63,308 nucleotides of DNA, taken from an uncultured Kiritimatiellota bacterium (GTDB taxonomy: Bacteria > Verrucomicrobiota > Kiritimatiellia > RFP12 > UBA1067). The notes below the pieces were generated by a model. The model had not been told where the DNA came from, did no database searches, and saw only the letters and a program-made list of their open reading frames with translations. The position numbers and the translations under genes were made by a program. This document shows, in pieces, positions 22,860-32,303 of the stretch (position 1 is the stretch's first letter; the number at the start of each line of letters is the position of its first letter). Location: assembly GCA_934667425.1 (NCBI GenBank), contig CAKULV010000013.1:1-63308 (forward strand), read 5' to 3'.

Positions 22860-25412
22860 CTACTCTCCCGCAACGGGAATATATGGATTGACCGAGACGA
22901 AGTTGACGCCCAGGCGGTCCCCCGCCTTTGCCTTCGCGTCGGAAATGGCAAGGACTGTCTCGTCCGCCGTCGCGCGGAACGTGACGACGTGCAGATTTGC
23001 GCGCGCAGCGCCGCCATTCTGCGATCCTCGCGCCGAGTTCTCAAAATCCGTCCACGACCTCGACGGATCGCGGACCGCGCCCTGTCCTATGTCGGCGATG
23101 ACGCCATGCAGGTACTTCTCCGTCCTGCGGGCGACCATGTCCGCGACGTTGAACGAGCAGAACGTCAACCGGTACCAGCGGCCCGGCACAAGCCCGCGCA
23201 GGCGCTGCGACACGGAGGATGCCGTGTCCGCCGCCTTGACGGGGAATGCCGCGCACGTGTCGCCGTTGCCGTCGTTGCCGCCCCATCGGCTCTGCGAGAG
23301 GCCCCCGAGGCCCTCGATCGTCATCGGCTCCACGCCCGGCGAGGCCGTCCACCTTCCGAGGCCCTCGGCGAAATCGCCGTCCGCCACAAGCCCATTGTAC
23401 TTTAGCCCGTAGGCCGACGAAAGCATGTCGGTGCGTCCTTCCACGACGTAATGCCGCGCGAGGAGAAAGCTCCAGCGGTGAAGTTCCTCGTCGGCGTCAT
23501 GCGAACCCCAATAGCCCGTTGCGCCGATGCCATCGAAGGCAGGGTCGTTCGCGAGGGCGTTCCACTGCATGTCGAGGTAGTACTTGTAATCGACCTGCGG
23601 ATGCGACCACAGCGTGATGAACGTGGTCGTGTTGAAGTTTCCGAAAACGAATCCCAGCCGAGGGAGGATGCCCGGGCAGAAGCGGTCGTATTTCGTCAGC
23701 GTCTCGTGCATCCTTGCGGCGATGTACGCACGGGCCTCCGCCTCGGTCTCACGCGTCGGGAAGTACATCTCGTACAGCGCCTTGCCCTTGCCCTCCGTCG
23801 CGTTGACGGCCGCGGCGAGCGCATCGTGGTCCACGCCATCCACGGCGGGATTCCCGACAAACCACGAATAGATGCGCTTCTCCCGCGTACAGGCGTTGCC
23901 GTGCATGCGCCAGAGGCCGTCCGCGAAGCGCGTCATCATGTCGCTTTGCGCAAGATACTGCTCGTCCGCCGTCACGCCGTCGTAGTTCGTCCCCGGACGA
24001 AGCCCCCAGCTTTTCTCCGCCCTTCCGATGAAGTCGTCGCCGCTGGCGATGTTCGACGACTTGAACTGCCACAGCACGAGGCCGCCAAGGCGCTTCAGCT
24101 CGTCGTTCTGGCTCTTGAGGCGAGGGCAGTTGTGCGTCGTCACCGCGCCGACAACGTGCCTCTTCGTGAACTCCCAGTCGAACACGCCGTATCCGGCAAT
24201 CGGGTTGTTCACGCCTGAGCAGAAGTTGAAGATCTCCGACACGCGGCGGACGATGACCTCGCCTCCGTCCGGCAGGTCCAGGTCAAGGTCGTGGTCGCCC
24301 GGCCCAAGCTCGCGGAACGTCTCGTGGCGGGGGAACGTGCCATCGACGATGACCTTGCCGTCGAGCGAGACGACGCCGGGCGCGGAAATGTAATGCCAGG
24401 CGCGGCGTTCGCAGCCTATCGAAAGCGCATGGCGTCCGGGCCGCAGCTTCTTGCGGCAGATTTCCGTGCACAGGCTGTTGAGCCGCCTCCCCGCGACCGG
24501 GGTCCTCAAGGCGGCCTTGAACCCATAAGGGAACACGCGCCGGAAAAGCTCTTCCCCTGTTGATTTCACGACAACCTTCGCCGTCATGTCCCCTCCTGAT
24601 GTACCCACGGGGACAGCCAGCCGAATCGGGTCTCGTCGAATCGGCAATTCCACCATGCCGGCATTGCCAAAGTCGAAGACGGCAACGCAGTCACCTTCGG
24701 AGACGCCATCCGGCATTGTTCCGAAAAAGCGGAACTCAACCGTGCGCTCTCCCGCATGTATTTCATCAAGACGTGGCGCGATCGGGACAAGGCGAATCGT
24801 TCGCGCTGCGGCGACAAGCGACGACGTGGAGGTCTGCCGTGCCGTGCGCTCGTCGGCCGGCGAAAGCTGGACGTCCGCGAATTCGACAAGTCCAGAACTC
24901 AGTCCAATTGTGTAGAAGACGAGAAAATGCGTGTTGGCCTTGGGATAGTCGATCGCCTTTACAGTCCCTTCGATCGTGCGCCAGCCGCACGTTCCGCCGG
25001 GCAGGTCGATTCCGTCAAACAGCTCCCAGCGGCCGACCGCGATGCCGATCTGGCACTTGTCGAAGGCGGCGTCTTGCGCACGGTAGCGGAGGCGGATTCG
25101 GTACAGCCCGTTCGAGGCCGTCTGAAGACCCATCTGGCTGACGCCGACCTCAGTCCGCCGCCCGGGCGCGATCCGGATCGCCGCCAACCCGTCTGGGCCG
25201 CCATCCCTGAGATAGCGAACGGTCCCCTCGCGCGCATTCCAGTACTGCGGAAACGGCAGCTGGTCTGCCTCAAGCCTTCCGTTCAGCAGGATGTTCTCTC
25301 CGACCGAAACGCGCGCCCCGGCGATCCCCGCGCAGATCGGGGAAATCGTCAGCAGCATGCACGCGATCCACGCTTTCGCTCCCGCGCCAAACCGACTTGT
25401 ACGTATCATCAT
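22860..25412 (-). CDS. Secreted protein with two carbohydrate-binding-like modules and a central putative catalytic region
   Basis: The product has 850 residues from ATG 25412, with GGAG 8 nt upstream. A signal peptide (AWIACMLLTISPICAG) precedes a CBM-like module (NILLNGRLEADQLPFPQYWN through FADVQLSP). A second similar module closes the protein (NGLVADGDFAEGLGRWT, VSQRLRGLVPGRWYRLTFCSFN). The central region has WNALANDPAFDGIGATGYWG and YDGVTADEQY, which look like a TIM-barrel hydrolase, but I cannot name the family. It is co-transcribed with the 925-residue protein, 29 nt away, and is divergent from a two-component system that may control both. Confidence 0.65.
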   Translation of the reverse strand: MMIRTSRFGAGAKAWIACMLLTISPICAGIAGARVSVGENILLNGRLEADQLPFPQYWNAREGTVRYLRDGGPDGLAAIRIAPGRRTEVGVSQMGLQTASNGLYRIRLRYRAQDAAFDKCQIGIAVGRWELFDGIDLPGGTCGWRTIEGTVKAIDYPKANTHFLVFYTIGLSSGLVEFADVQLSPADERTARQTSTSSLVAAARTIRLVPIAPRLDEIHAGERTVEFRFFGTMPDGVSEGDCVAVFDFGNAGMVELPIRRDPIRLAVPVGTSGGDMTAKVVVKSTGEELFRRVFPYGFKAALRTPVAGRRLNSLCTEICRKKLRPGRHALSIGCERRAWHYISAPGVVSLDGKVIVDGTFPRHETFRELGPGDHDLDLDLPDGGEVIVRRVSEIFNFCSGVNNPIAGYGVFDWEFTKRHVVGAVTTHNCPRLKSQNDELKRLGGLVLWQFKSSNIASGDDFIGRAEKSWGLRPGTNYDGVTADEQYLAQSDMMTRFADGLWRMHGNACTREKRIYSWFVGNPAVDGVDHDALAAAVNATEGKGKALYEMYFPTRETEAEARAYIAARMHETLTKYDRFCPGILPRLGFVFGNFNTTTFITLWSHPQVDYKYYLDMQWNALANDPAFDGIGATGYWGSHDADEELHRWSFLLARHYVVEGRTDMLSSAYGLKYNGLVADGDFAEGLGRWTASPGVEPMTIEGLGGLSQSRWGGNDGNGDTCAAFPVKAADTASSVSQRLRGLVPGRWYRLTFCSFNVADMVARRTEKYLHGVIADIGQGAVRDPSRSWTDFENSARGSQNGGAARANLHVVTFRATADETVLAISDAKAKAGDRLGVNFVSVNPYIPVAGE

Positions 25413-25456
25413 ATGCGCCACTCCGTTAAAAGACCATAATTTGCCCTTTGTCCGCC

Positions 25457-25532
25457 ATTGTAGCAAATCAGGCTCGCCGCATACAATTCCACCTTAGGGG
25501 GCTACTGCACCATCCGACCGTTTTGGTATAAT
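25457..25532. promoter_or_regulatory. Divergent promoters between secreted proteins and sensor kinase
   Basis: A minus-strand TACAAT at 25462-25457, preceded by TTGC, lies 44 nt before the ATG at 25412. A plus-strand TATAAT at 25527-25532, preceded by TTTTGG, lies 6 nt before the kinase ATG at 25539 and predicts a leaderless message. The 15 nt CCGTTTTGGTATAAT are identical to 1241-1255. Confidence 0.6.
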
Positions 25533-25538
25533 CGCACC

Positions 25539-27617
25539 ATGTTCTTCCTCGCGACACTTCTTTTCGCCGCCGGCGTCGTCACCAACTTCGCCGAGCTTGC
25601 TGCGACTGACACGCCCGAGCTAAGGTTCGAGCTGACCGGCGTCGTCTCGTTTTCGTCCAAGCGTTTCGGCGACTGCCTTGCCATGGAAGGCCCTTCCGGC
25701 GCCGTCTGCCTGTTCAACGAGACGACGAACAGCCCTCTCGCGCCTGCGCCTGGCGATCTCGTCCATGCACGCGGATGGACGGACATCGGCTCGAATGGTC
25801 GGATTCGCCGAAACTGCAAGAGGATCGAGATCCTTGGGCACGAGGATGCGCCCGCGCCCGTCGACGCGACCCTCGCCGAGCTTTCGGACGGCCGATCCGA
25901 CAATCGCCTCGTGCGTGCGCGCTGCACGCTGCGCGACATCCACGTGGACGAGATAGACAAGGGAAACATCTTCCTCTCGCTGGCCGACGGCAACGACAGC
26001 CTCTATCTGACCATTCAACACACGGCCGACAGCGAACGCCGCTACCGGTCGCTGATCGGTGCGAGACTCGAGATAACGGGCATCTGCATCCAAGCCACGC
26101 TCGGCTCTCGGCTTTGGTCGGGCCGCAAGCTCTGCATTTCTGGTCCGGATGCGATCCGCGTGGTAGATTCCGCAGGGGAGGACCAGTTTGACGTGCCGAG
26201 CATCCTGGACCTCGCGAACCTCCAGCCGTCGCGCATCGCCTGCCACGGCCGCTGCCGCGCCATCGGCACCGTTCTTGCCGTCTGGCAAAACGGCGAACGT
26301 GTCTTGATAGAAAACCATGGCGGCATTCGCACCGAACTGCGCCTGGCGGAACCGCGTCCGCCTCGTTGCGGCGATGTCATAGAGGCCGTAGGACTGCCTG
26401 CATCCAACCTTTTCAGAATCAATCTGATACGCGCAATGTGGAGACCAGCCATGGGCACTCCAGTCAAACAGCCAATGCCTATTGCAACAACTGCCCGCGA
26501 TCTTCTAACGGGCGACGGGGGGAGGCCGCAGTTCAACGCGGCGCGATACGGCCAGCCGATCCGCCTGAAAGGCGTCGTCAAGGCGCTGTCCACCGCTGAA
26601 AGCCACGAGGGCCGCATCTACCTCGCAAGCGACATCTTCACCGTGCCGATTGACGTAAGCTCCGTGCCGGACGCTATGGGGCTCGTTGACGCCGGATACG
26701 AGATCGAGGCAACGGGGATCTGCATCCTCGACAGCGAGAACTGGACCCCATACACGGCTTTCCCGCAGATCAATGGGATGACGCTCGTCCTCCGCGCGCC
26801 CGACGACATCGACATCCTCTCGCGCCCTCCGTGGTGGACCCCTCGCCGACTTCTTCTCGCCCTTGCCATCGCCTTTGCCGCGCTGCTCTCGATCCTATGC
26901 TGGAACCTGCTTCTTCGCAAGGCCGTGCGGCGGCGCGAACGCGAACTGAAGAAAGAGATCTTCGCGCGAGTCGAGTCAAACTCAAAGGTGCGCGAACGGA
27001 CGCGCCTCGCCGTGGAGCTTCACGACTCGCTTTCCCAGGGGCTGACCGGCGTATCAATGGAAATCGACACGGCCGCAAACCTCGCCAACGACCCTGCGGC
27101 CCAGGCCAAGCATCTCGCATATGCCTCGAAGTCGCTCAAGTCCTGCCGCGCAGAACTCACGAACTGCATATGGGACTTGCGCAACGACTCCCTCGACGAG
27201 GTTGAGATAGATGAGGCGATCCGGCGGACGCTGATTCCGCTCGGGAACGCAGCCGCGTTTTCCGTCCGCGTCAACGTCCCTCGCGAACGCCTCTCCGACA
27301 ACACGACGCACGCCATCCTGCGCATCGTCCGCGAACTCGCCGCCAACGCACTGCGCCACGGGCAGGCCTCACGCATCCGGGTCGCAGGATGCCTCGAGGG
27401 CGGCATGTTCTACCTTTCGGTGCGCGACAACGGACGCGGCTTCGACCCGCAGAGATGCCCTGGCCTCAGCGAGGGGCATTTCGGGCTTCAGGGCATCCGG
27501 GAGCGCGTAAAGAAGTACAACGGCACGTTCGACATCGCCAGCAGCCCAGGCCACGGAACCCATGCCACGCTGTCATTTCACCTTGTTGACGAAAACGACG
27601 AAAGAGATGATCCGTGA
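25539..27617 (+). CDS. Sensor histidine kinase (HisKA_3 type) with repeated OB-like periplasmic sensor
   Basis: The product has 692 residues. A short N-terminal helix leads into a periplasmic region of about 400 residues. It is built of four similar units that alternate a G-V/C-strand start and a G-D-x-V/I-x-A-x-G end (LTGVVSFSS..GDLVHARGWT; ARCTLRDIH..GARLEITGIC; HGRCRAIGT..GDVIEAVGLP; RLKGVVKAL..GYEIEATGIC), suggesting tandem OB folds. A membrane helix spans about 436-460. RTRLAVELHDSLSQGLTG carries the phospho-acceptor H495, and NGRGFDP with GLQGIRERV forms the ATP lid. It pairs with the downstream regulator. The ligand is unknown. Confidence 0.85.
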   Translation: MFFLATLLFAAGVVTNFAELAATDTPELRFELTGVVSFSSKRFGDCLAMEGPSGAVCLFNETTNSPLAPAPGDLVHARGWTDIGSNGRIRRNCKRIEILGHEDAPAPVDATLAELSDGRSDNRLVRARCTLRDIHVDEIDKGNIFLSLADGNDSLYLTIQHTADSERRYRSLIGARLEITGICIQATLGSRLWSGRKLCISGPDAIRVVDSAGEDQFDVPSILDLANLQPSRIACHGRCRAIGTVLAVWQNGERVLIENHGGIRTELRLAEPRPPRCGDVIEAVGLPASNLFRINLIRAMWRPAMGTPVKQPMPIATTARDLLTGDGGRPQFNAARYGQPIRLKGVVKALSTAESHEGRIYLASDIFTVPIDVSSVPDAMGLVDAGYEIEATGICILDSENWTPYTAFPQINGMTLVLRAPDDIDILSRPPWWTPRRLLLALAIAFAALLSILCWNLLLRKAVRRRERELKKEIFARVESNSKVRERTRLAVELHDSLSQGLTGVSMEIDTAANLANDPAAQAKHLAYASKSLKSCRAELTNCIWDLRNDSLDEVEIDEAIRRTLIPLGNAAAFSVRVNVPRERLSDNTTHAILRIVRELAANALRHGQASRIRVAGCLEGGMFYLSVRDNGRGFDPQRCPGLSEGHFGLQGIRERVKKYNGTFDIASSPGHGTHATLSFHLVDENDERDDP

Positions 27618-28234
27618 AACGCATTAGCATTCTCATTGTCGATGACCACGCCATTGTCCGCACCGGGCTACGGTCGCTCCTCGGCACACAGCCCGACCTT
27701 GAAGTCGTCGCCGAGGCCGACGACGGAGCAAGCGCCATGAGAGAGGCCTTGCGTCATCGGCCAGACGTCATCGTAATGGATCTCATGATGCCGCAGAAGG
27801 ACGGGGCGGCGGCGACCCAAGAGATATTGTCCGTTTTGCCGCAGACGCGCATCCTGCTGATCACCAGCGCCGGCGCGGCGGACGGAATAGCAAAGGCGCT
27901 GCGAAACGGCGCCGCCGGCGCCCTGCTGAAGAGCGAAGACAACAACGCACTCATCTACGCAATCCGCCACGTCGCCTGCGGTGAGACCGTGATATCGCCG
28001 GAACTCCACGAACTCATCGAGGATTCGTCGTCCCGTCACGCGCTCACGGATCGCCAGATGTCGATCCTCGAGCTGATCGTCAGGGGATTTTCAAACCGCG
28101 ACATTGCGGACTGCCTCGGCATCCGCGTGGACAGCGTCAAGAAGCACGCCAACCAGATATACGAAAAGATCGGCGCGGCAAACCGCGCCGAGGCCGTCGC
28201 CATCTCCCTCAGGAAGCATTTGCTGAAGATATGA
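27614..28234 (+). CDS. NarL/LuxR-type response regulator
   Basis: The product has 206 residues from GTG 27614, overlapping the kinase stop (GTGA). The receiver domain has VDDHAIVRTG, phospho-acceptor D56 in VIVMDLMMP, and LLITSAG. The LuxR-type helix-turn-helix is ALTDRQMSILELIVRGFSNRDIADCL..VKKHANQIYEKIG (about 143-190). It partners the adjacent HisKA_3 kinase. The divergent secreted-protein operon at 20053-25412 is the most likely target, which is inference from location. Confidence 0.93.
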   Translation: MKRISILIVDDHAIVRTGLRSLLGTQPDLEVVAEADDGASAMREALRHRPDVIVMDLMMPQKDGAAATQEILSVLPQTRILLITSAGAADGIAKALRNGAAGALLKSEDNNALIYAIRHVACGETVISPELHELIEDSSSRHALTDRQMSILELIVRGFSNRDIADCLGIRVDSVKKHANQIYEKIGAANRAEAVAISLRKHLLKI

Positions 28235-28268
28235 CAACCCGGCAAGCCTGATCGTGCATCGTCGCCAA

Positions 28269-28300
28269 CCCTTACGACGGCGAGGCGCCGTCGCTACCGT
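28269..28300. repeat. Palindromic module between convergent genes
   Basis: CGACGGCGAGGCGCCGTCG is an 8-bp stem with an AGG loop, followed by CTACCG. It is a variant of the GACGAGGGCGTCGTCGCT module. A related copy is at about 36299-36320. Between the convergent response regulator and methyltransferase genes it could also act as a two-way terminator, although no T-run is present. Confidence 0.6.
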
Positions 28301-28306
28301 AAGACG

Positions 28307-29155
28307 CTACCGGAAAACGGCGCGGCAGTAGATTCCCGACGGGCACGGCAGGCCTCTGCCCTCAAGTAGCATTTCGCCTGTCTCTATCCGGGCGGACGGG
28401 AACTGCTGGCCGATCACGTTCGCCGCCACCGTGCAGGAGAGGCCCGGCGTGTGCGACGAGAACAGCACAAACACCGGGGCGTCCGAAAGGATTGCCTTCA
28501 CGAGCGAGAGTGTCTTCTTCAGGTCGCGCTCTATCTTGTACATCTCCCCATTCGCGCCACGGCCGAACGTAGGCGGGTCGAGGACCACGGCGTCATAGCG
28601 GCGGCCACGCCTGATCTCGCGTTCCATGAACTTGTGCGCATCGTCCGTTATCCAGCGGATCGGATGCTCCTTCAGGCAGTTCAGCGCCGCATTGTCCCTC
28701 GCCCACTGGACCATGCCCTTCGAGGCGTCAAGGTGGCAAACCGAAGCGCCGCCAAGCGCCGCCGCCATCGTGCTTCCGCCCGAATACGCAAAGAGGTTCA
28801 GCAGGGATGGGGGCGGCTCTTCCTTTGGACGTCCCTGGACGGCGTTGCGCATCATCTCCCGGATCCACTTCCACTGCGCCCGCTGCTCCGGGAAGATGCC
28901 AAGGTGGCCAAAATCGGTGCCGCTCAGGCGGAACCTTATCCCGGCAGTCTCGATCGTCCACTCCTTCGGCAGCGCCCCGCGGTTGTGCCAATGGTTTCCG
29001 TCCTCGCGGTCGAATGTAGCCGTCGCGCGGTTCCACGTCATCGGGCTTTCGGGTTGCCACAGCGCCTGTGAACAGGGACGGACGAGCGAAACGCCGCCGA
29101 AGCGCTCGTATTTCCTTCCGTTGCCGGAATCAATCAGTTCATAGTCGTCGGACAT
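28307..29155 (-). CDS. Class I SAM-dependent methyltransferase, RlmI-like
   Basis: The product has 282 residues from ATG 29155, with GAGG 6 nt upstream that overlaps the alr stop. The SAM-binding motif is LLNLFAYSGGSTMAAALGGASV. The post-motif LDASKGMVQWARDN and the VVLDPPTFGRG block belong to the PF10672-type methyltransferases that methylate rRNA cytosine or similar. It lacks the N-terminal PUA domain of RlmI. It follows alr by 8 nt in a housekeeping operon. Confidence 0.85.
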   Translation of the reverse strand: MSDDYELIDSGNGRKYERFGGVSLVRPCSQALWQPESPMTWNRATATFDREDGNHWHNRGALPKEWTIETAGIRFRLSGTDFGHLGIFPEQRAQWKWIREMMRNAVQGRPKEEPPPSLLNLFAYSGGSTMAAALGGASVCHLDASKGMVQWARDNAALNCLKEHPIRWITDDAHKFMEREIRRGRRYDAVVLDPPTFGRGANGEMYKIERDLKKTLSLVKAILSDAPVFVLFSSHTPGLSCTVAANVIGQQFPSARIETGEMLLEGRGLPCPSGIYCRAVFR

Positions 29156-29163
29156 CGTCAACC

Positions 29164-30285
29164 TCAGCAGTATCTGCGTTCAACGCGGTTGCCGAACGAG
29201 CATATTATGTCGTAGGCATGCGTCCCCTTGAGCGCCGCCCAGTCGTCTGGCGTTATGGAGAACTTTCCTGAACCGCCAAGCGCAATCACCTCATCGCCCG
29301 GCTTCACGTCGGGCACCTTCGAGACGTCAACTGTCGTATAGTCCATCGAAATGCGCCCTATGACGGGGCACGGCACTCCGCCAATCAGCACATGCCCACG
29401 GTTCGTCAGAGCCAGCGGCAAGCCGTCCGCATAGCCTGCGGAAATCGTCGCGACCCGCGTCGGCTTGGAGAGGCACCACGTGCGGCCGTAGCCAAGGGTG
29501 GTTCCGGCCGGCAGGAGACGGACCTGCGCCACGCGCGTCTTGAGCGTAAGCACCGATTCCAGCCTGAGGGCGCGGCGCCCGTTCGGGTCAAAGCTGCCGT
29601 GGAGGTTGATGCCCGTGCGCACGATGTTGAACGGAGGCCTGCGCGCGGCGGGGAAATTGTTGATCGCGTCCGAGGCGGCAATGTGCACCTTCCTGAATGT
29701 GATGCCGTCCTTGGCGACATCCTTCAGGATCGCCTTGAATACCGCGATCTGGTCGTTGGCGAACCCGTCGGCGGGATCGTAGGCCGTGGGGCAGTGCGAA
29801 AATATGCCTTCGCAGTCGAGGTTGTCCAGCGCCTTCACCTCGCGTATCGCCCGTGGCGCATCCGCCGCCAATATGCCGAGTCGCCCCATTCCGGTATCGA
29901 TCTTGAAATGGACAGTAGCCTTGCGCCCGGCCTTCTTCGCGGCCCGGTCTATGAGCCTTGCCGTAGGCACATCGATGACAGGCAGCGTAACCCCGGCCTC
30001 CACCATGGGCCCGATCTCGTCAGGCAGTACAGACGAAAGTATCTGCACCGGCTTGCCGAACGGCAGCAGCTGAAGCGCCTCATGCGGCTCCGCGACGCCG
30101 AAGCCGACGCAACCGGACTCTGCAAGCGCGGCGGCGTACGGCTCGACCCCGAGTCCATATGCGTTGGCCTTCAGCACGCACAGCACCTTCGCCGGCTTCA
30201 CGGTCTCGGCAATCCTGCGGTAGTTGGCGCGAAGGCGGCCAATGTCAACCTCTACCCAAACACGCCTCTGAAGAGAATGCCCCAT
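29164..30285 (-). CDS. alr: Alanine racemase
   Basis: The product has 373 residues. The N-terminal TIM barrel has the PLP lysine in VLKANAYGLG (K39). The second-base tyrosine region is in SAGYADGLP, and the C-terminal beta domain has GRISMDYTTVDVS and GDEVIALGG. It makes D-alanine for peptidoglycan. It is the fourth gene of a minus-strand run that may start at the NifU-like gene (promoter at 32894). Confidence 0.95.
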   Translation of the reverse strand: MGHSLQRRVWVEVDIGRLRANYRRIAETVKPAKVLCVLKANAYGLGVEPYAAALAESGCVGFGVAEPHEALQLLPFGKPVQILSSVLPDEIGPMVEAGVTLPVIDVPTARLIDRAAKKAGRKATVHFKIDTGMGRLGILAADAPRAIREVKALDNLDCEGIFSHCPTAYDPADGFANDQIAVFKAILKDVAKDGITFRKVHIAASDAINNFPAARRPPFNIVRTGINLHGSFDPNGRRALRLESVLTLKTRVAQVRLLPAGTTLGYGRTWCLSKPTRVATISAGYADGLPLALTNRGHVLIGGVPCPVIGRISMDYTTVDVSKVPDVKPGDEVIALGGSGKFSITPDDWAALKGTHAYDIICSFGNRVERRYC

Positions 30286-30342
30286 ATCAATTCACCCCAC
30301 CTTAACCTGCGCCATGTCGCGGCAACCCGGAAGCGGAAGGCT

Positions 30343-30681
30343 TCACCTGCCCACGCCTATGCTATCGGGCCTTACGCCGTTGGCCTCGAAGCCGGCCTTC
30401 GCGATGGCCATCTCGATGTTCTTCTTCGCGAGCTGCATGGAGTCGTAGCGCAGGAAGAGCTTCTTGGATGCGCGGTCGAACCTGAGCGAAGACTTGTCAA
30501 TGCCGCCGAACATCGCGAGCGACTGCCTGATGGCGGACTCGTTCTCCGCCGTCAACGCGGGGATGTACACCTCGAAGTCGCGCACATCGGTGCGGCGACA
30601 GCCCGAGGGGAGCGCACACGCCGCAATGGCGGCAAGAACGACCGCCACCCTAAGATTTCCCATGAAAGATGCCTTGCCCAT
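30343..30681 (-). CDS. Small lipoprotein with HMA-like fold
   Basis: The product has 112 residues from ATG 30681, with AAAGGA 9 nt upstream. A signal peptide ends CALPSGC, a lipobox giving lipidated Cys. The mature part DFEVYIPALTAENESAIRQSL..GIDKSSLRFDRASKKLFLRYDSMQLAKKNIEMAIAKAGF has the beta-alpha-beta-beta-alpha layout of heavy-metal-associated domains. The metal-binding CxxC is missing, replaced by ALTAEN. Its role is unknown, and metal binding is doubtful. Confidence 0.7.
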   Translation of the reverse strand: MGKASFMGNLRVAVVLAAIAACALPSGCRRTDVRDFEVYIPALTAENESAIRQSLAMFGGIDKSSLRFDRASKKLFLRYDSMQLAKKNIEMAIAKAGFEANGVRPDSIGVGR

Positions 30682-30743
30682 AATTTGCCGTCCTTTCATA
30701 AAGCCGTCAAGCCGTTCCAGTCGCGACGCCTATCCGCCTGCCT

Positions 30744-32264
30744 CTATTGCCTCGCCGTGAATATGGCCGTCACCGCATAGTACGGATCGCTCGTGTACCT
30801 GCAGCCAAGCCTGCGAAGCCCCGCCTCGTCGCCAGGCGTGGCCATGTGCGTCATGTGCACCTCGCACCCGCGCAATTCGTTCAGCCTCTCCGCCGCAATC
30901 GCCGCCGCCGGGTTCGTCGCGCAGGAAATCGCAAGCCCTATCAGAGCCTCATCCAGGTTCAGCGACGTGTATGCTCCCTTCAGTATGTCGTGCTTGACGT
31001 GCGTGATGGACTGGATTATGGACTGGGCTATGAGCGGGATCTGCTCCGGGATGCCGGCAAGCAGCTTTATCGCATTGAGCATCATCGCCGCGCAGGCATG
31101 GAGGTCGTCGGAATTGCGTCCCGTCACTATGCGCCCGTCATGCAGACGGATCGCGGCGCCGGAAACGATGTTTCCGCCGGCCTTGCCCTTGCCGGCGTCC
31201 TTTGCGATCTGCGCCGCCTGGCGCGCGGCCACCACCGGCACCCGGTCCTCCGTCTTGAGGCTCAGCTTGCGCATCAAGGCCTCTGAGCGGTTCATCGAAT
31301 CGCGATCGACGCGGCCATCGGTGAAATCGCACTGGTAGCGGAGGAACCTGCGTATCACCTCCTGCTTCGAGGCCTCGCGCACAACGCCATCATCGATTAT
31401 GCCGAAACCTATGCGGTTGACCCCCATATCCGTAGGGGACTTGTACGGACATTCGTCCTTCGTCATTCGCTCCCATATCGCCTTGAGGAGCGGATAGGCA
31501 TCCACGTCGCGGTTGTAGTTGACGGACGTCTTCCCGTACGCCTGGAGATGGTACGGGTCGATCATGTTGCAGTCCTTGAGGTCGACCGTAGCCGCCTCGT
31601 ACGCCACGTTGAGGGGATGCTCCAGGGGAAGGTTCCACACCGGGAACGTCTCGAACTTCGCGTATCCGGCCTTGCCGCCACGACGGTACTCGTGGTATAT
31701 CTGGGAAAGGCACGTGGCGAACTTCCCGGACCCCGGGCCCGGCGCGGTGACGACGACGATAGGGCGCTCCACCGGGACGTACTCGTTCTTGCCGTACCCG
31801 GCCTCCGAGACGATCGTCTCGATGTCAGCCGGATAGCCCTGCGTAACGTAATGGTACCATACGCTTATGCCCTGCATCTCCAGCCTCTTGCGGAACTGCT
31901 GGGCCGCTATCTCGCCGGTATACCGCGTGATCACTACGCCGCGCACGAGAAGCCCCAGCGCCGTAAGGTCGCCTATGAGCTTCAGAGCGTCATCCGCATA
32001 CGATATCCCGAAATCCGCCCGCATCTTCTTGTGCTCGATGTCGCCGGCATAGATGGCAAGGATGATCTCGGCCTGATCCTTGAGCGACTGGAGAAGGCGC
32101 AGCTTAACGTTTGGATCATAGCCCGGAAGGCATCGCGCCGCATGGAAATCGTTCATCAGCTTGCCGCCGAACTCAAGATACAGCTTGCCAAGCTTTGCCG
32201 CCCTGCGACGGATCTCGTCCCCCTGCTCGCGCAGGTACTTATCGTTGTCAAATCCAAGTTTCAT
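30744..32264 (-). CDS. DUF1846 family protein
   Basis: The product has 506 residues, full length for the family. Features include GFDNDKYLREQ at the start, IVVVTAPGPGSGKFATCLSQIYHEYRRG with a P-loop-like GPGSGK, DAYPLLKAIWERM, SPTDMGVNRIGFGI, and GRNSDDLHACAAMMLNAIK. DUF1846 proteins are widespread in Firmicutes and gut bacteria and have no settled function; structures suggest a nucleotide-related enzyme. It lies 39 nt after the NifU-like gene. Confidence 0.9.
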   Translation of the reverse strand: MKLGFDNDKYLREQGDEIRRRAAKLGKLYLEFGGKLMNDFHAARCLPGYDPNVKLRLLQSLKDQAEIILAIYAGDIEHKKMRADFGISYADDALKLIGDLTALGLLVRGVVITRYTGEIAAQQFRKRLEMQGISVWYHYVTQGYPADIETIVSEAGYGKNEYVPVERPIVVVTAPGPGSGKFATCLSQIYHEYRRGGKAGYAKFETFPVWNLPLEHPLNVAYEAATVDLKDCNMIDPYHLQAYGKTSVNYNRDVDAYPLLKAIWERMTKDECPYKSPTDMGVNRIGFGIIDDGVVREASKQEVIRRFLRYQCDFTDGRVDRDSMNRSEALMRKLSLKTEDRVPVVAARQAAQIAKDAGKGKAGGNIVSGAAIRLHDGRIVTGRNSDDLHACAAMMLNAIKLLAGIPEQIPLIAQSIIQSITHVKHDILKGAYTSLNLDEALIGLAISCATNPAAAIAAERLNELRGCEVHMTHMATPGDEAGLRRLGCRYTSDPYYAVTAIFTARQ

Positions 32265-32303
32265 AAATTATGTCGCACGGCAGGCTGGATCGCCATTGGC
32301 GAA

